Part shown: positions 44,021-53,616 of the stretch, one piece after another
How positions within the stretch are numbered: the stretch's first letter is position 1
Layout of the letters: every line of letters begins with the position of its first letter
Assembly (NCBI RefSeq): GCF_014697355.1
Contig: NZ_JACJRQ010000023.1
Coordinates: 62,001-126,000 of the forward strand
Reading direction: 5' to 3'
DNA length: 64,000 nucleotides
DNA from: Nostoc calcicola FACHB-3891
GTDB taxonomy: Bacteria; Cyanobacteriota; Cyanobacteriia; Cyanobacteriales; Nostocaceae
Translations under genes and position numbers: made by a program
Notes under the pieces: model-generated
The model's database searches: none
Seen by the model: the letters and a program-made list of their open reading frames with translations, nothing else
Told to the model about the DNA's origin: nothing

Positions 44021-44614
44021 ATGAAAGATTATTTACCCAAAGGGCGGATTTATTCAACCTATCTAGCCAGGTTGAATTATCAAAATGTTCAGGATAAATG
44101 GAAAAACTACTGCTTTAAAATACGTGGAACTAGGCGTTCATTTTGTTTAGATAGACCCCACCACAGACACATCTTTTGGAGTTGGTGCGGTAGTTTTATT
44201 GGAATAGCAGCAACGGCTTACCTTTCTGTAAAAACTAATTCTCCTTTGCTGATGGCTCCCTTTGGCGCTACTAGCGTATTAATCTTTGGTATACCTGAGA
44301 GTCCTTTAGCCCAACCCCGGAATGTAATTGGTGGTAATCTTGTGGCGGCATTAGTTAGCCTGACTATTCTGCATCTTTTCGGTTCAGAACCTTGGGCAAT
44401 GGGAATGGCAGTAGCTACTGCCATTGGTATGATGCAACTTACTGCAACTTTACACCCTCCTTCGGGAGCAGTTGCATTAGTTGTGATGATGACGAAAGCA
44501 TCCTGGCAATTTCTTTTAACTCCTGCCTTAGAAGGTTCGATAATTTTGGTACTCTGTGCTGTGGTGTTCAATAATCTGGCACAGGAAAGAACATATCCCA
44601 AGTATTGGTTCTAA
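44021..44614 (+). CDS. HPP-family integral membrane protein
   Basis: Small membrane protein with four to five hydrophobic segments and the name-giving HPP motif in TATLHPPSGAVALVV (about residue 147). SPLLMAPFGATSVLIFG and SPLAQPRNVIGGNLVAALV are the other family blocks. HPP proteins have been linked to nitrite transport in cyanobacteria and chloroplasts; that role is not shown here. The ATG at 44021 (MKDYLPKG) is preceded by TGGAG at a 6-nt spacing and is preferred over an upstream TTG at 44006. About 197 aa; the N-terminal cytosolic part is basic. Confidence 0.85.
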   Translation: MKDYLPKGRIYSTYLARLNYQNVQDKWKNYCFKIRGTRRSFCLDRPHHRHIFWSWCGSFIGIAATAYLSVKTNSPLLMAPFGATSVLIFGIPESPLAQPRNVIGGNLVAALVSLTILHLFGSEPWAMGMAVATAIGMMQLTATLHPPSGAVALVVMMTKASWQFLLTPALEGSIILVLCAVVFNNLAQERTYPKYWF

Positions 44615-44686
44615 CTTTTGGCGTTGCTCCATTTACGATATGAATTGAGATTTTTGATTAAAACTAAAAAATTTTTGGTATTGGGA

Positions 44687-45184
44687 TTACCACCACATTG
44701 TTCCAGGACTGCCTTTAAATGGCCCGACAATATCAGCAGTAATCCATCCTCCGTAAAAATCACCAGGTTGAGGTGTTACTAGCTCATCATTGACATAGCA
44801 AGCATCCATTAAATCGGCAATAAAACCATAGGAATTTTCAATGGGAACAAAATCAGGGGTGGGGTCAAAATATCGCCAAGCAGCATATTTTATATACTTA
44901 TCACCAACTTTGACATCATAATATTCATATCGACCTTTCCATTCACACAAACCTTTTTTCGGTGTTTCGATTAGATGTTCTAGTTTAATGTCTTCAGCAG
45001 GGAAGTAATAGGTAGGAGGATGACTTGTTTCTAAAACTCTTTTACCTTTGTTGGTTTCTGCCAAAACAATACCATTACAAATTACCCGCAGATGTTTATT
45101 AGTATCTTCTAAAACAGCCGGACGCGGATAATCCCAGACTGATTCTTGACCGGGTTGTGGGGGAATAGGATTTGGTCTCATCAT
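44687..45184 (-). CDS. DUF427-family protein
   Basis: A 165-residue soluble protein with the DUF427 pattern: VWDYPRPAVLEDTNKHLRV, the short beta-barrel core GIVLAETNKGKRVLETSHPP and YYFPAEDI, then KYAAWRYFDPTP. Function unknown. The C-terminal WITADIVGPFKGSPGT is an extension on the core. It stands between the HPP gene (convergent) and the radical SAM gene (same strand, 286 nt upstream). Confidence 0.85.
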   Translation of the reverse strand: MMRPNPIPPQPGQESVWDYPRPAVLEDTNKHLRVICNGIVLAETNKGKRVLETSHPPTYYFPAEDIKLEHLIETPKKGLCEWKGRYEYYDVKVGDKYIKYAAWRYFDPTPDFVPIENSYGFIADLMDACYVNDELVTPQPGDFYGGWITADIVGPFKGSPGTMWW

Positions 45185-45470
45185 AAATGTCTTGTAATAT
45201 TTTTAATCAGAATGATGATAGACTTTTGAATTTCATCTCAAATCAGAAAACTATTTTTCTACTTAGTTCTAATATTGACAATGTAAAATCCCTGATTTGA
45301 GCGATAGACTATCTTGAAACTACAAATTTTTAGCAATATGGCGATCACCTCCATGACTGAATGCGATCGCCATATTTAATATATAGGAATCCTAGTTGAT
45401 TTTTGAACAAAATTCCGTACACTTTAATCTTTTATAACCCTCTTGCCTACGCGGATTCCTATATTCAGTT

Positions 45471-47018
45471 CTAGTTATTTGATTTACTGTCAGCAGACAT
45501 CTTTGTAAGTCCTCCATGATAGTTAATCAATTTAGACTCTGCTTTACCAATTCTAGTTAAACGAAACTGCCAATCAGAAATATCTTCGTAGCTGAGGTGG
45601 TTGGTGTCACAACTCGGTGTCCATAAGCCGCCAACAATGGATGGATCGTCAAAGCGCAACAGTCCTGATTTGCGGATGTTTTCCCCTTGAGGCGTTCCTG
45701 GTATGGGAGAAATGGCATAGGAGGCGACTTGAAATTCCAAATCTGGATTAATTTCTCTGAGTTTTTGATGCAGTTCTGAGACTGCTTCTTCAAGGCGGAG
45801 TAAACTTTCGTGGGTGTCATCGGGAAAGCCAATAATTAGACCATAGACAATCACGGGAAGCCCTACTCTGACGATCGCTTGCATCATCTCACAATGCTGT
45901 TGCCAGGGGAGAAGCTTGCTATAGGATTCTCTACCAAAAACCGGACGTTCAGCGGGAATGTAACCCAAAAAGCCACCAACTTTGCCATCCCATCCCCAAA
46001 GTGCCTCAATGAGTTCTTCGTCAGGTGTCAGGTCTGTATGGTCGTAGTTGCGTCCTTTTCCCAAGGTTGCTTTCCTTAGTTCCAAACCATTAGGCCACAA
46101 AAGCGGCATTCCCATCTCTCTTGCGCCTTTGGTTATTTCCAAAACCTCTTCTCGCCCCCCTGGAAACAACACCCGACCGAGAAATTGATCGGAACCCATG
46201 ACTGTGCAACTTGCTCCTGCTTCCTTCTGACGAGCAATCCAATTGAGGGTAGTTTGGGGTGACATCCGACGATAGCCTGATGTGTAAGTTGGAGTTTGGC
46301 AAAAGTCACATTTGCGATCGCACCCAATGTCAGGATATACCGACCCTATAGGTACAAGTTCTTGTATAAAAGGTTCTTCTGAGTATTCTGTACCTAAACA
46401 TTGCTTGGCTACTTCCACTGATGGTAACGCCCACTCATCTGGACTCATAGCTTTAGTGCGGGTTGGATGATAACTACCATCAGCCAAGATAACGCCGGTG
46501 AGTTTTTCTCGTGGAGTTTTGCCGAGTACATGGTCAAAAATCGGCCAATTGGCTGCACCCGATTTATCTATGACTATGGCTGTTGCACCTGCATCGAGGT
46601 AATGACGGGGTTCAGCAATGGCATCGGAACCGCCAACTACCACTGGCTTGCCTTTACTGGCAAGATGAGCGATCGTCATACAGGTTACTTGCCGTTCTTG
46701 GGTGTAGTTTACTGTTACCCCCCAAGCATCGTAAGCTTCAGGGTCAATATCGAAAATCCTCTGCCCAACATAAGCTTTGGTGAGATTCATGCCTTTCCAA
46801 GCCACCTCTCCGAAAGGTTCTTGACAATCGCCATCTTTGAGGTTTACCAATCGAGCATCAAAACCGCCCGCTTGCAGATCGGATATTAAAACCTGTTTGC
46901 TGAGCAAAGTGTTGCGTCTGTATAAGGCAGTCCAATTGTTTCCCTCTGGATCGTATAACCCTAAGGCGGGCACTTCTACAAGTCCAATTGTCGGAACTTT
47001 TTTTGCTACTAATGTCAT
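45471..47018 (-). CDS. B12-binding-domain radical SAM protein
   Basis: N-terminal cobalamin-binding-type Rossmann region (IGLVEVPALGLYDPEGNNWT to the VVVGGSDA strand at about 131). It is followed by a radical SAM core whose iron-sulfur cluster motif is C-x3-C-x2-C in GCDRKCDFCQTPTY (about 234-247). GFPDDTHESLLRL and a beta-barrel close the core. Such enzymes do radical methylation or rearrangement on unactivated carbons; the substrate is unknown and no biosynthetic neighbours identify it. The start is the ATG at 47018. 515 aa, intact. Confidence 0.85.
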   Translation of the reverse strand: MTLVAKKVPTIGLVEVPALGLYDPEGNNWTALYRRNTLLSKQVLISDLQAGGFDARLVNLKDGDCQEPFGEVAWKGMNLTKAYVGQRIFDIDPEAYDAWGVTVNYTQERQVTCMTIAHLASKGKPVVVGGSDAIAEPRHYLDAGATAIVIDKSGAANWPIFDHVLGKTPREKLTGVILADGSYHPTRTKAMSPDEWALPSVEVAKQCLGTEYSEEPFIQELVPIGSVYPDIGCDRKCDFCQTPTYTSGYRRMSPQTTLNWIARQKEAGASCTVMGSDQFLGRVLFPGGREEVLEITKGAREMGMPLLWPNGLELRKATLGKGRNYDHTDLTPDEELIEALWGWDGKVGGFLGYIPAERPVFGRESYSKLLPWQQHCEMMQAIVRVGLPVIVYGLIIGFPDDTHESLLRLEEAVSELHQKLREINPDLEFQVASYAISPIPGTPQGENIRKSGLLRFDDPSIVGGLWTPSCDTNHLSYEDISDWQFRLTRIGKAESKLINYHGGLTKMSADSKSNN

Positions 47019-47053
47019 AACTAGATTCTCTTAAAATTTGACATTTTCTCGAA

Positions 47054-47266
47054 CAGAATTCAGGAGTCAGAAGTCAGAATGGGCTAAACCTTAGCTATCC
47101 GCTAACAGCAATGTTTTCTGAACGAAAAAGCGGATAGCGCAGCGTTAGCGAGTCCGCAAGCGTCTGAATAATCGGGTTTAAGACCCCCACTAAATTGAAA
47201 ATTTAGTGGTCTTCAATCAGTCCTGGGTGCTACTCCGGATTGATTGATTCTGACTCCTGAATTCTG
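47054..47266. mobile_element. Intergenic inverted-repeat element (family D)
   Basis: A 213-bp non-coding element with a perfect 19-bp terminal inverted repeat, CAGAATTCAGGAGTCAGAA (47054-47072) and its complement (47248-47266). It contains a central hairpin CCACTAAATT-GAA-AATTTAGTGG (about 47189-47211). Bases 47061-47120 match 55381-55440 at 58 of 60 positions, and other parts match 24055-24277 inverted. Confidence 0.85.
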
Positions 47267-47360
47267 ATTCCTGAATTCTTCTTCAACAGAATTCAGCACT
47301 CCAGAGGAGGCAGTGTATTGGGCGGATGAATCAACTGTCACTCAGGAGTATGAATTGTTT

Positions 47361-49085
47361 TCAAAACAAAAATGCTGTTCGCAGCAATCCAACCCAAATT
47401 GTATCGTTTGCTGAGTTATGTTCGGGATTTGTAATCATTAAAAAACCCGGAGTAATCAAAATTTTGTCAGTTATTGGGTAGCGGTAAGATAATTCCAAAT
47501 GTAATGAAGTATCTCGATCGCGCCGTTCGATAATATCATTGCTGGTCACTTTCGGAGGCATCCCAAAGACAAAACTTAATTGACTGCCTAATTTACCCAA
47601 ATCTGTTAATGATGCGGTAACAGCCCAACTCCAAATATCTGCATCAGCACCTTTGGAACCATTGAAATTACTCACAGTAGGTGAACCCTCAGCTAGAGCG
47701 TTAAAGTAGCTAGTCCAACCACCTAAAGTTAATTTATCGGTCAATTTGTATGTAAATTGCAAACCGAAAGCATTGGAGGAAGTTGGTGTATTTCCGCCAA
47801 ATGGTAATTGAGCAAATTGACTACCTTTACTCCCAGTTATATTGATAGTTGCACCAGGTTCTGGAGCGTAGTAGTGACCGTAGGTAAAAGCAATCCCGAT
47901 TTTATTTGATGGAGTATAGGTTACTTGAGTTAAAGCAGTATATTGACCACTAAATAATCCTCGATCGGCAGCGTTAGCAGAACTACTTAAATAACTAATA
48001 CCTGCGGCTATTGTGTCTGTGAATTGATAGTAAGCTACAGCACCACCACCAAAAGCAAAGGAGTAGATAGGACTTTCTGCACCAAAGGTGGAAATTGAGC
48101 TAACAGGATTCAGAGCCGGAAAAATGCGAGTGGGAAAGTCTGCTACTGGAGCAATAGCTATAATGCCGCGATCGCCAATGGGAAATTCATAAAATAGCGA
48201 GCTTAATACGACATTATTACCAGTGTTGACTGCACCTGTTAAACTAGTCATACTGGTGCCAGTGACATCACTGTCAAAACCATTAATATTCCCTGCTAAA
48301 AGTTGGGTTCGTAATCTATCTTTCCCTGTAAAGCTGGTATCAAAAGTCAAATTTGCTAGTGCTGAGAAGGTAGTATTTGCATTTAATTTTTCTGTTGAGT
48401 TACTACCAGGAGGAGCTGCTTTGTTGTCACCAAAACCACTAACTACATTCAAGACTACTGCACCCCTGAAAACTGTAGTGGTGCTAAATTGACGCTGTTC
48501 GATTAATGCTGTCTTTTGTTCTAATTTGTCTATTTTGGCATTAATGTTTTGCAGTTCTTTAGCAAATTCTTCTTGCAATCTTTGGAAAGTCGCTAAGTCT
48601 TCTTGACTAGCAAATTTATTGTTTAAACTGGAAATGGAGCGCGTAACTTTTAGCAAGCAATTGTCTAGGACGGCGGCAAATTCATAACGGCTCATCGCCC
48701 GATTACCATTAAAATTGCCCTCACCATCGGCACTAATACATTGGTATTTTTCTACTAAGTTACGCAGCGCTTCATAAGCCCAATGTTCGGGGTTTATATC
48801 TTGTAATTGATTGACATTGACGATTTCATCTAATTCCGGAGGAGCATTGCTATATAGTTGTTCGCTTTGGGCTACCGGAATTTCTGCATTTTCAGGTTTG
48901 GAATCAGAATTGACTAAGGTTAATTGATTTTTAGATGCTGGTTGAAAATCCTTAGTATTATTTAAATACTCTTGTTTAAGCGAATTTGAATTTAAAGGTA
49001 TTTGCGCTAATACTGGCAATGAAGTTAGTAAATTCCCACTGAGAATTACTGAACTAAGAGTAACGGACACATCCAATTTTTTCAT
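47361..49085 (-). CDS. Iron-uptake-type SLH porin (OprB family)
   Basis: Outer-membrane porin of the cyanobacterial SLH/OprB type. From the ATG at 49085 (MKKLDVSVTLSSVILSG), a signal peptide ends near PVLAQ. An SLH domain follows at about 100-160 (DINPEHWAYEALRNLVEKYQ ... AMSRYEFAAVLDNCL), tethering to peptidoglycan. A coiled coil comes next (about 165-205) and then a long beta-barrel ending in the aromatic LLRTAFLF. Proteins of this type have been linked to iron and inorganic-ion uptake. An upstream TTG at 49109 would add eight residues. The last ~45 codons have a decayed duplicate at 34105-34252. About 574 aa. Confidence 0.92.
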   Translation of the reverse strand: MKKLDVSVTLSSVILSGNLLTSLPVLAQIPLNSNSLKQEYLNNTKDFQPASKNQLTLVNSDSKPENAEIPVAQSEQLYSNAPPELDEIVNVNQLQDINPEHWAYEALRNLVEKYQCISADGEGNFNGNRAMSRYEFAAVLDNCLLKVTRSISSLNNKFASQEDLATFQRLQEEFAKELQNINAKIDKLEQKTALIEQRQFSTTTVFRGAVVLNVVSGFGDNKAAPPGSNSTEKLNANTTFSALANLTFDTSFTGKDRLRTQLLAGNINGFDSDVTGTSMTSLTGAVNTGNNVVLSSLFYEFPIGDRGIIAIAPVADFPTRIFPALNPVSSISTFGAESPIYSFAFGGGAVAYYQFTDTIAAGISYLSSSANAADRGLFSGQYTALTQVTYTPSNKIGIAFTYGHYYAPEPGATINITGSKGSQFAQLPFGGNTPTSSNAFGLQFTYKLTDKLTLGGWTSYFNALAEGSPTVSNFNGSKGADADIWSWAVTASLTDLGKLGSQLSFVFGMPPKVTSNDIIERRDRDTSLHLELSYRYPITDKILITPGFLMITNPEHNSANDTIWVGLLRTAFLF

Positions 49086-49234
49086 TATTTTTCTCTGAAT
49101 CATCCTCACACAAAAAATGCTCTAAATAAGAGATTTATAAATCAAAAAGGTCACATTTTTAGGGTGCATTATGAGCAATAATCCCTTGATATTCAAAGTT
49201 TTTGTCTAACTGACACACCCGACAAATTTTAAAT

Positions 49235-49369
49235 TAGACCTCTTGCAAAAGTCCTTCTTTGCGTTCTCTTCTCTGCGCGGCAGTCGCTCATGGGGGAAAC
49301 CCCCAAGACCGCGCTGCCTTGCCTCTGCGCCTCTGCGTGATACAAATTCATATTTATGCAAGAGGTCTA
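49235..49369. mobile_element. Small inverted-repeat element, family B copy 2
   Basis: A 135-bp stretch with a perfect 13-bp terminal inverted repeat, TAGACCTCTTGCA (49235-49247) and TGCAAGAGGTCTA (49357-49369). The interior contains an inner hairpin GGGGG-AAA-CCCCC-type stem and CTCTGCG repeats. No target duplication is obvious. Confidence 0.85.
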
Positions 49370-49408
49370 TTGTATCGATTCAGAATATAAAATTCTGAAT
49401 TCTTCCCT

Positions 49409-50431
49409 TTAAAAAGGGCGGAGCTTCACTTCATTCTTGACAGCTTCAATTAATTTGGGACTAACATCCTCAGGAACTGTGGTATATCCCAAATCCTCAT
49501 TAAAACTTTGTCCTTTAGTCAAAATCCATGTCAGCAAATTTTGAGTTTTTTGCAGAATATCTTGGTTGGGATAGTTTTTATGCACCAACAGCCAAGTTAA
49601 ACTTACTAAGGGATAGCCATTTTTGGGATCTTGGATATCTTCTGTTGTAAAATCCTCTTGAAATTTGATATTTGCTAAAGCTTTTTTGGTTTGTTCTAAA
49701 GTTGGTTTGATATAATTACCAGCTTGATTTTCAATAGTGGCGATCGCTAGTTTGTTACTCAGGGCAACATTTGTTTGCACATAGCCAATGGCACCATCGA
49801 TTCTTCGTACTTCTCCGGCGATTTCACTATCTTGACTCAGAGCAGCAAATACCTTAAATCCCCAATCTGGTTTTCTACTAGCTAGAATTTTACCCCCGGT
49901 AATTTTCTGCAAATATTTTGTGAGAATAAAGCTAGTACCGGAATTTTCCGAGTTAACTACAACTTGGATTCTTTTATTAGGAAACCGGGAATTAATTTGT
50001 TGCCAGTTGCTAATTTGACCTGTGAATATTTTTGCTAATTGCTGGCGAGATAACTTGACATCACTACTCACTTCTTTGAGGTGATAAACAATAGCTACTG
50101 CGCCTCCAGCTATTGGCACCGTTAACAACCCATCTTCCATTTGATTGATTTCAATGGGGGTGGGAATTAAAGTAGTAGCGCCAAAGTCTACAGAGTTTTT
50201 CATAAATAGCCGAATACCACCACCACTGCCAACGGCGCTATATTTAAATTTTTCCCGTGTTTCTTTTTCGTATTCTTGGCTGTAGCGTTCTATCAGAGGT
50301 TGGGCAAAAGAATCACCAGCACCTCTGAGTAATTGAGCAGAAGCAGCATTCGTGGTGAAATTAATTGTGGTGGCAGCTACTAATGTGGCAGTAAAAATTT
50401 GTTGATACTTACTGATTTTCAACTTTTTCAC
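49409..50431 (-). CDS. pstS: Phosphate-binding protein PstS-like
   Basis: Periplasmic phosphate-binding component of an ABC importer. A signal peptide (about 1-32, TNAASAQ) precedes the conserved RGAGDSFAQPLIERYSQEY and the phosphate-binding SGGGIRLFMKNSVDFGAT. NSENSGTSFILTKYLQK and the C-terminal LVHKNYPNQDILQ follow. The start is GTG at 50431 with no clear Shine-Dalgarno. 340 aa. It appears alone here, with no pstCAB beside it; an outer-membrane porin gene lies downstream. Confidence 0.9.
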   Translation of the reverse strand: MKKLKISKYQQIFTATLVAATTINFTTNAASAQLLRGAGDSFAQPLIERYSQEYEKETREKFKYSAVGSGGGIRLFMKNSVDFGATTLIPTPIEINQMEDGLLTVPIAGGAVAIVYHLKEVSSDVKLSRQQLAKIFTGQISNWQQINSRFPNKRIQVVVNSENSGTSFILTKYLQKITGGKILASRKPDWGFKVFAALSQDSEIAGEVRRIDGAIGYVQTNVALSNKLAIATIENQAGNYIKPTLEQTKKALANIKFQEDFTTEDIQDPKNGYPLVSLTWLLVHKNYPNQDILQKTQNLLTWILTKGQSFNEDLGYTTVPEDVSPKLIEAVKNEVKLRPF

Positions 50432-50509
50432 GAGTATTTTTTTAAAAAAAGCATCAATTTTAGAATTTAGATTGGAAAATATCCAAATCTAAATTCTCAA
50501 ACACATCCT

Positions 50510-51058
50510 CTAACTCAGATTAAGTTTTTTGCGGTAAATCATCACCTTATTGCCATCAGGAGCAACTTCTAACCAAAAATCCTGAATGACAAATTGATAA
50601 TAAAATTCTCCCAGACGGGTACTCCGCCAAATGCTTACTAATTGATCATTTGGTGCCCATCGTTTGAAAGATTTCACAGCAACTTCTGGAACTCCACTAG
50701 CGTCTATTTGCTCGTCAACTTGTGTAATAGTGCCATTAGGAGTAACTTGTGCTTCAACTTCAAAGCCTTGTTGATTTTTTCCCCTGACTATATATATTAA
50801 TGAACCATCTGACTTCATTTCAATTCGGGCTTGATTGAATTCAGCATTGGTTACTGTTTTGGCAGCAGATATAGCCGGTGTTGGTACTTCTTCTAGGGGA
50901 ATTTTTCGGACTATTCCGCCTAAATTTTGGGCTAGTAATATGTTTTGTTTCTCAGTTAAAGATTGAGCCTGAGCATTACAGGGATAAATGGAGGATGTAA
51001 AAACCGCTATGCCTGTAACTATTAGTATTCGGCACAAATTATTTGTGTAAAACATCAT
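50510..51058 (-). CDS. Secreted protein of unknown function downstream of egtB
   Basis: From the ATG at 51058 a signal peptide (MMFYTNNLCRILIVTGIAVF, cleavage near NAQA) precedes about 150 residues. These contain two similar strands, GSLIYIVRGKNQQGFEVEAQ and QVTPNGTITQVDEQID, resembling PepSY-like beta-hairpin repeats. Family uncertain. The egtB stop (51066) lies seven bases upstream of this ATG, so the two genes are likely in one transcript. An alternative TTG start at 51088 would overlap egtB. Confidence 0.7.
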   Translation of the reverse strand: MMFYTNNLCRILIVTGIAVFTSSIYPCNAQAQSLTEKQNILLAQNLGGIVRKIPLEEVPTPAISAAKTVTNAEFNQARIEMKSDGSLIYIVRGKNQQGFEVEAQVTPNGTITQVDEQIDASGVPEVAVKSFKRWAPNDQLVSIWRSTRLGEFYYQFVIQDFWLEVAPDGNKVMIYRKKLNLS

Positions 51059-51065
51059 GTTGGTG

Positions 51066-52403
51066 TTAATGCTTGATATTTTGAACAATTCTAAAACCGG
51101 CGTGTTGATAAAAATTGGGACGGAACCAATTGCGATAATATTTTAAAGCTTCTGTACCGTTAGTTATCCAACAACCTCCTAACATCATATAATGTTTGCT
51201 GTCAAAAAATATAGCAGAATTTTCTTCGTAGAGAAAATGAGGTTGATATCCGGAAAGGGGATTTAAATTATCACTCAACCATTCCCAAACATTCCCCCGT
51301 AAATCGTACAATCCAGACTTACTTTTGGCTGTTTCTAACATCCCCACGGGACTAGGTGAACCAAATTTTAAATTGAGATTGTAATTGTCTATATCTTCTG
51401 ATAAGGTGTTGCTATAAGTTGCTAAATGGTATTCTGATTCGCTCATCAAGCGAGTATCTTTTCCTTGCCAACGACAATAAGCCATTGCTTCATAGTGATT
51501 GACTTCCACTGGCCAATCTAACGGCAATTCTATTTCATCAAACATGGCGCGATATTTGTAATTACCATTTTCAGGCAGCCAAAATTTGGGATGTTTGATG
51601 TGATTTTGAGTTTTCCAATCCCAGGATTCTTCATCCCAGTAAGCTTGATTTTCGTAGCCACCAGCTTTGACAAAATAGAGAAATTCGCCATTGGTAATGA
51701 GATATTTACTGGCTAAAAAGGACTTGACTTCCACAGTGCGATCGCCATAATCAATATCCCATCCGAAAGTCGGATCGTCAAAGGCTTTGCCGAGTTTTAC
51801 TACCCCTCCCGGAACTTCGATCGTTTCATTCCCAGGAGTGTAACCATTAAAAGCAGCATATTTCCAGTTTGGGGGACGTTTGACTCTTGCAATTGGTAGT
51901 TGGCGAATTAACATCGAAGAAGTTTCAATGTGAATACGCTGGTGTTCAATTCCCATCATTAATGCCCAAAGGGAATGATGGGGATGGATTGGTAGAGTAA
52001 TTGGCGTTGTTTGAATTACTTCGGAAATTACAGAATATGCAAGTTGGCGATACTCCCAAGTTTCGGCAACAGACGGCCAATTCAAATGAGCGATCGCTGC
52101 ATTCAATTGCTCTGTATTTTCTGGATCGACTCCAATTTCAAACAAAATTTCATAGTCTGGATTCAGCCGTTTTTCTAATAATCCAACACTAATTAATTTA
52201 TTGATGTAGAAAACAGCCGAATGTCCCAGATAAAAAATCAGAGGATTTCTCAGAGGGTCGGGATTGATATAGAATGTATCTTCTCCAACCAGACTTTTCA
52301 ATAACATATCTTCCAGTTGCCAAGCATTCTGAAAGTAATCAAGGATAATTTGGTTATTGCAAATATCAAGTTTTGGAGGATGAATAGATTGGAGGATTTT
52401 CAT
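51066..52403 (-). CDS. egtB: EgtB-type sulfoxide synthase (OvoA-like, cyanobacterial)
   Basis: Non-haem iron enzyme that couples a thiol to trimethylhistidine in ergothioneine synthesis. The N-terminal DinB-like domain carries the iron ligands: H61 (FYLGHSAVFYINK) and H154/H158 in MGIEHQRIHIETSSM. The C-terminal FGE-sulfatase-like domain runs from VPGGVVKLGKAFDD to HAGFRIVQ. LRNPLIFYLGHSAVFYINKL and HQRIHIETSS are features of the OvoA (5-histidylcysteine sulfoxide synthase) line, but the C-terminal methyltransferase of OvoA is absent. With egtD in the same locus this matches the reported cyanobacterial ergothioneine route. 445 aa; begins 19 nt after the amidohydrolase stop. Confidence 0.9.
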   Translation of the reverse strand: MKILQSIHPPKLDICNNQIILDYFQNAWQLEDMLLKSLVGEDTFYINPDPLRNPLIFYLGHSAVFYINKLISVGLLEKRLNPDYEILFEIGVDPENTEQLNAAIAHLNWPSVAETWEYRQLAYSVISEVIQTTPITLPIHPHHSLWALMMGIEHQRIHIETSSMLIRQLPIARVKRPPNWKYAAFNGYTPGNETIEVPGGVVKLGKAFDDPTFGWDIDYGDRTVEVKSFLASKYLITNGEFLYFVKAGGYENQAYWDEESWDWKTQNHIKHPKFWLPENGNYKYRAMFDEIELPLDWPVEVNHYEAMAYCRWQGKDTRLMSESEYHLATYSNTLSEDIDNYNLNLKFGSPSPVGMLETAKSKSGLYDLRGNVWEWLSDNLNPLSGYQPHFLYEENSAIFFDSKHYMMLGGCWITNGTEALKYYRNWFRPNFYQHAGFRIVQNIKH

Positions 52404-52422
52404 TTATTTACGTACTCAACTT

Positions 52423-53616
52423 CTAGCGCGAGCAAATTTTCGGAGCCTCGAACTTATTACTCAGGTTCGGTGCTAGATCGAAATAATTCTGTCCCAAGGC
52501 GATCGCACGAAATGCCTCATCACTCAAGTCGGCTAAAATGCTTCCAGTAACGTTGGCTTCCTTTGTATAGATTTCCAGATTCTTGTTACCTGAGGCTACG
52601 AAATCTGTTCCAGCAAGGATGCGAGTCGGGTAGCGGTTGAAAAATTTCACGTAGAGAGCTCGCTTTTCGGGGGTGTCGAAGTAGGCTTCGGCGATCGCAG
52701 TCCAGGAGATATCTAGGTATAGATTGGGATTTTTGTCGAGGAACTCAGACATTAGCTTGATGTGTTCTTTCGGCTTCATCTTGGTTAACTCGCGGGAGAG
52801 TCCCATGTGCATCCAGACGATTTTGTTGTTGGGGTACACCCGCAGAACTTCCCGCATCAGAGCGAGATTTTTGGTGGGGTTGTTATCGTCGCCGAGATCG
52901 GAGTGGAGTGAGATCGGGATACCGCGCTTCTGGAGAATGACCATGAAATCTTTCCATTGAGCGATATCTTCAATACTTGCTGGCTCGTGGCCGTTGCGTC
53001 GCAATGCCTCTTTATGTAGGTTAACCTCGCCCATCCATTGAAATAGACCGGGGTATTCAGCATCCAAGAGTTTAATTCCGGCGACGATGTTTTTGGGATT
53101 CGCCAAATCGGGAAAGGTCATCGATAGGGCAACGTGAATTTTATCTTGGGGAAACTCGATGTAATTGGCGGCGTTTTCAAAGTCATTTTTGATGCCTGGT
53201 GAAGCATTTGTCCCAATACAGTCGAGGTAATAAGTACATTTGCTGTCGTAAGGCAGCGTCTGACCGATTCCGTACAACAAGACGAATCGGACTTTGTTTT
53301 TGTCGAGGTAGCTCATCAACTCTTGGTATGGGATGCTCGATCCACCGAAGGGTTGAGGATGCAGATGCAGGTCTGTAACCGCAGTCTTTGGCTCAGTGCT
53401 GCGATCGTAACAGGGTTTCTCTTTATCTCCTTTCTGGAACATTTCTAGGGGTCGGGTTCCCTTGTCTTTATCTACTTTCTGGAACATTTCTAGGGGGCGG
53501 GTTCCCTCGCCTTCTTTAGCGCTGGCTAAGGAAACCGATCGAGCCGACAGACAGGTGGCGAATCCGGCCGTGATAATCGTTAGTGCTAAGTAAGGCAAAG
53601 TACGCATAGTACGCAT
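52423..53616 (-). CDS. Secreted amidohydrolase-2 family protein
   Basis: TIM-barrel amidohydrolase-type protein with a signal peptide (MRTMRTLPYLALTIITAGFA, cleavage near ARS) from the ATG at 53616. Barrel metal motifs: VTDLHLHPQPFGG (HxH), GIPISLHSDLGDD, IVWMHMGLS and RILAGTDFVAS. Residues about 38-67 contain a tandem pair of 15-residue units (GTRPLEMFQK...). Its physiological role is unknown. It lies 19 nt upstream of egtB, so it may be in the same transcript. About 397 aa. Confidence 0.8.
   Translation of the reverse strand: MRTMRTLPYLALTIITAGFATCLSARSVSLASAKEGEGTRPLEMFQKVDKDKGTRPLEMFQKGDKEKPCYDRSTEPKTAVTDLHLHPQPFGGSSIPYQELMSYLDKNKVRFVLLYGIGQTLPYDSKCTYYLDCIGTNASPGIKNDFENAANYIEFPQDKIHVALSMTFPDLANPKNIVAGIKLLDAEYPGLFQWMGEVNLHKEALRRNGHEPASIEDIAQWKDFMVILQKRGIPISLHSDLGDDNNPTKNLALMREVLRVYPNNKIVWMHMGLSRELTKMKPKEHIKLMSEFLDKNPNLYLDISWTAIAEAYFDTPEKRALYVKFFNRYPTRILAGTDFVASGNKNLEIYTKEANVTGSILADLSDEAFRAIALGQNYFDLAPNLSNKFEAPKICSR
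53421..53510 (-). repeat. 45-bp tandem duplication inside the amidohydrolase gene
   Basis: 53421-53465 and 53466-53510 differ at only a few positions and encode two consecutive GTRPLEMFQK-containing units just after the signal peptide. The duplication is in frame and lies before the catalytic barrel. Confidence 0.85.
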
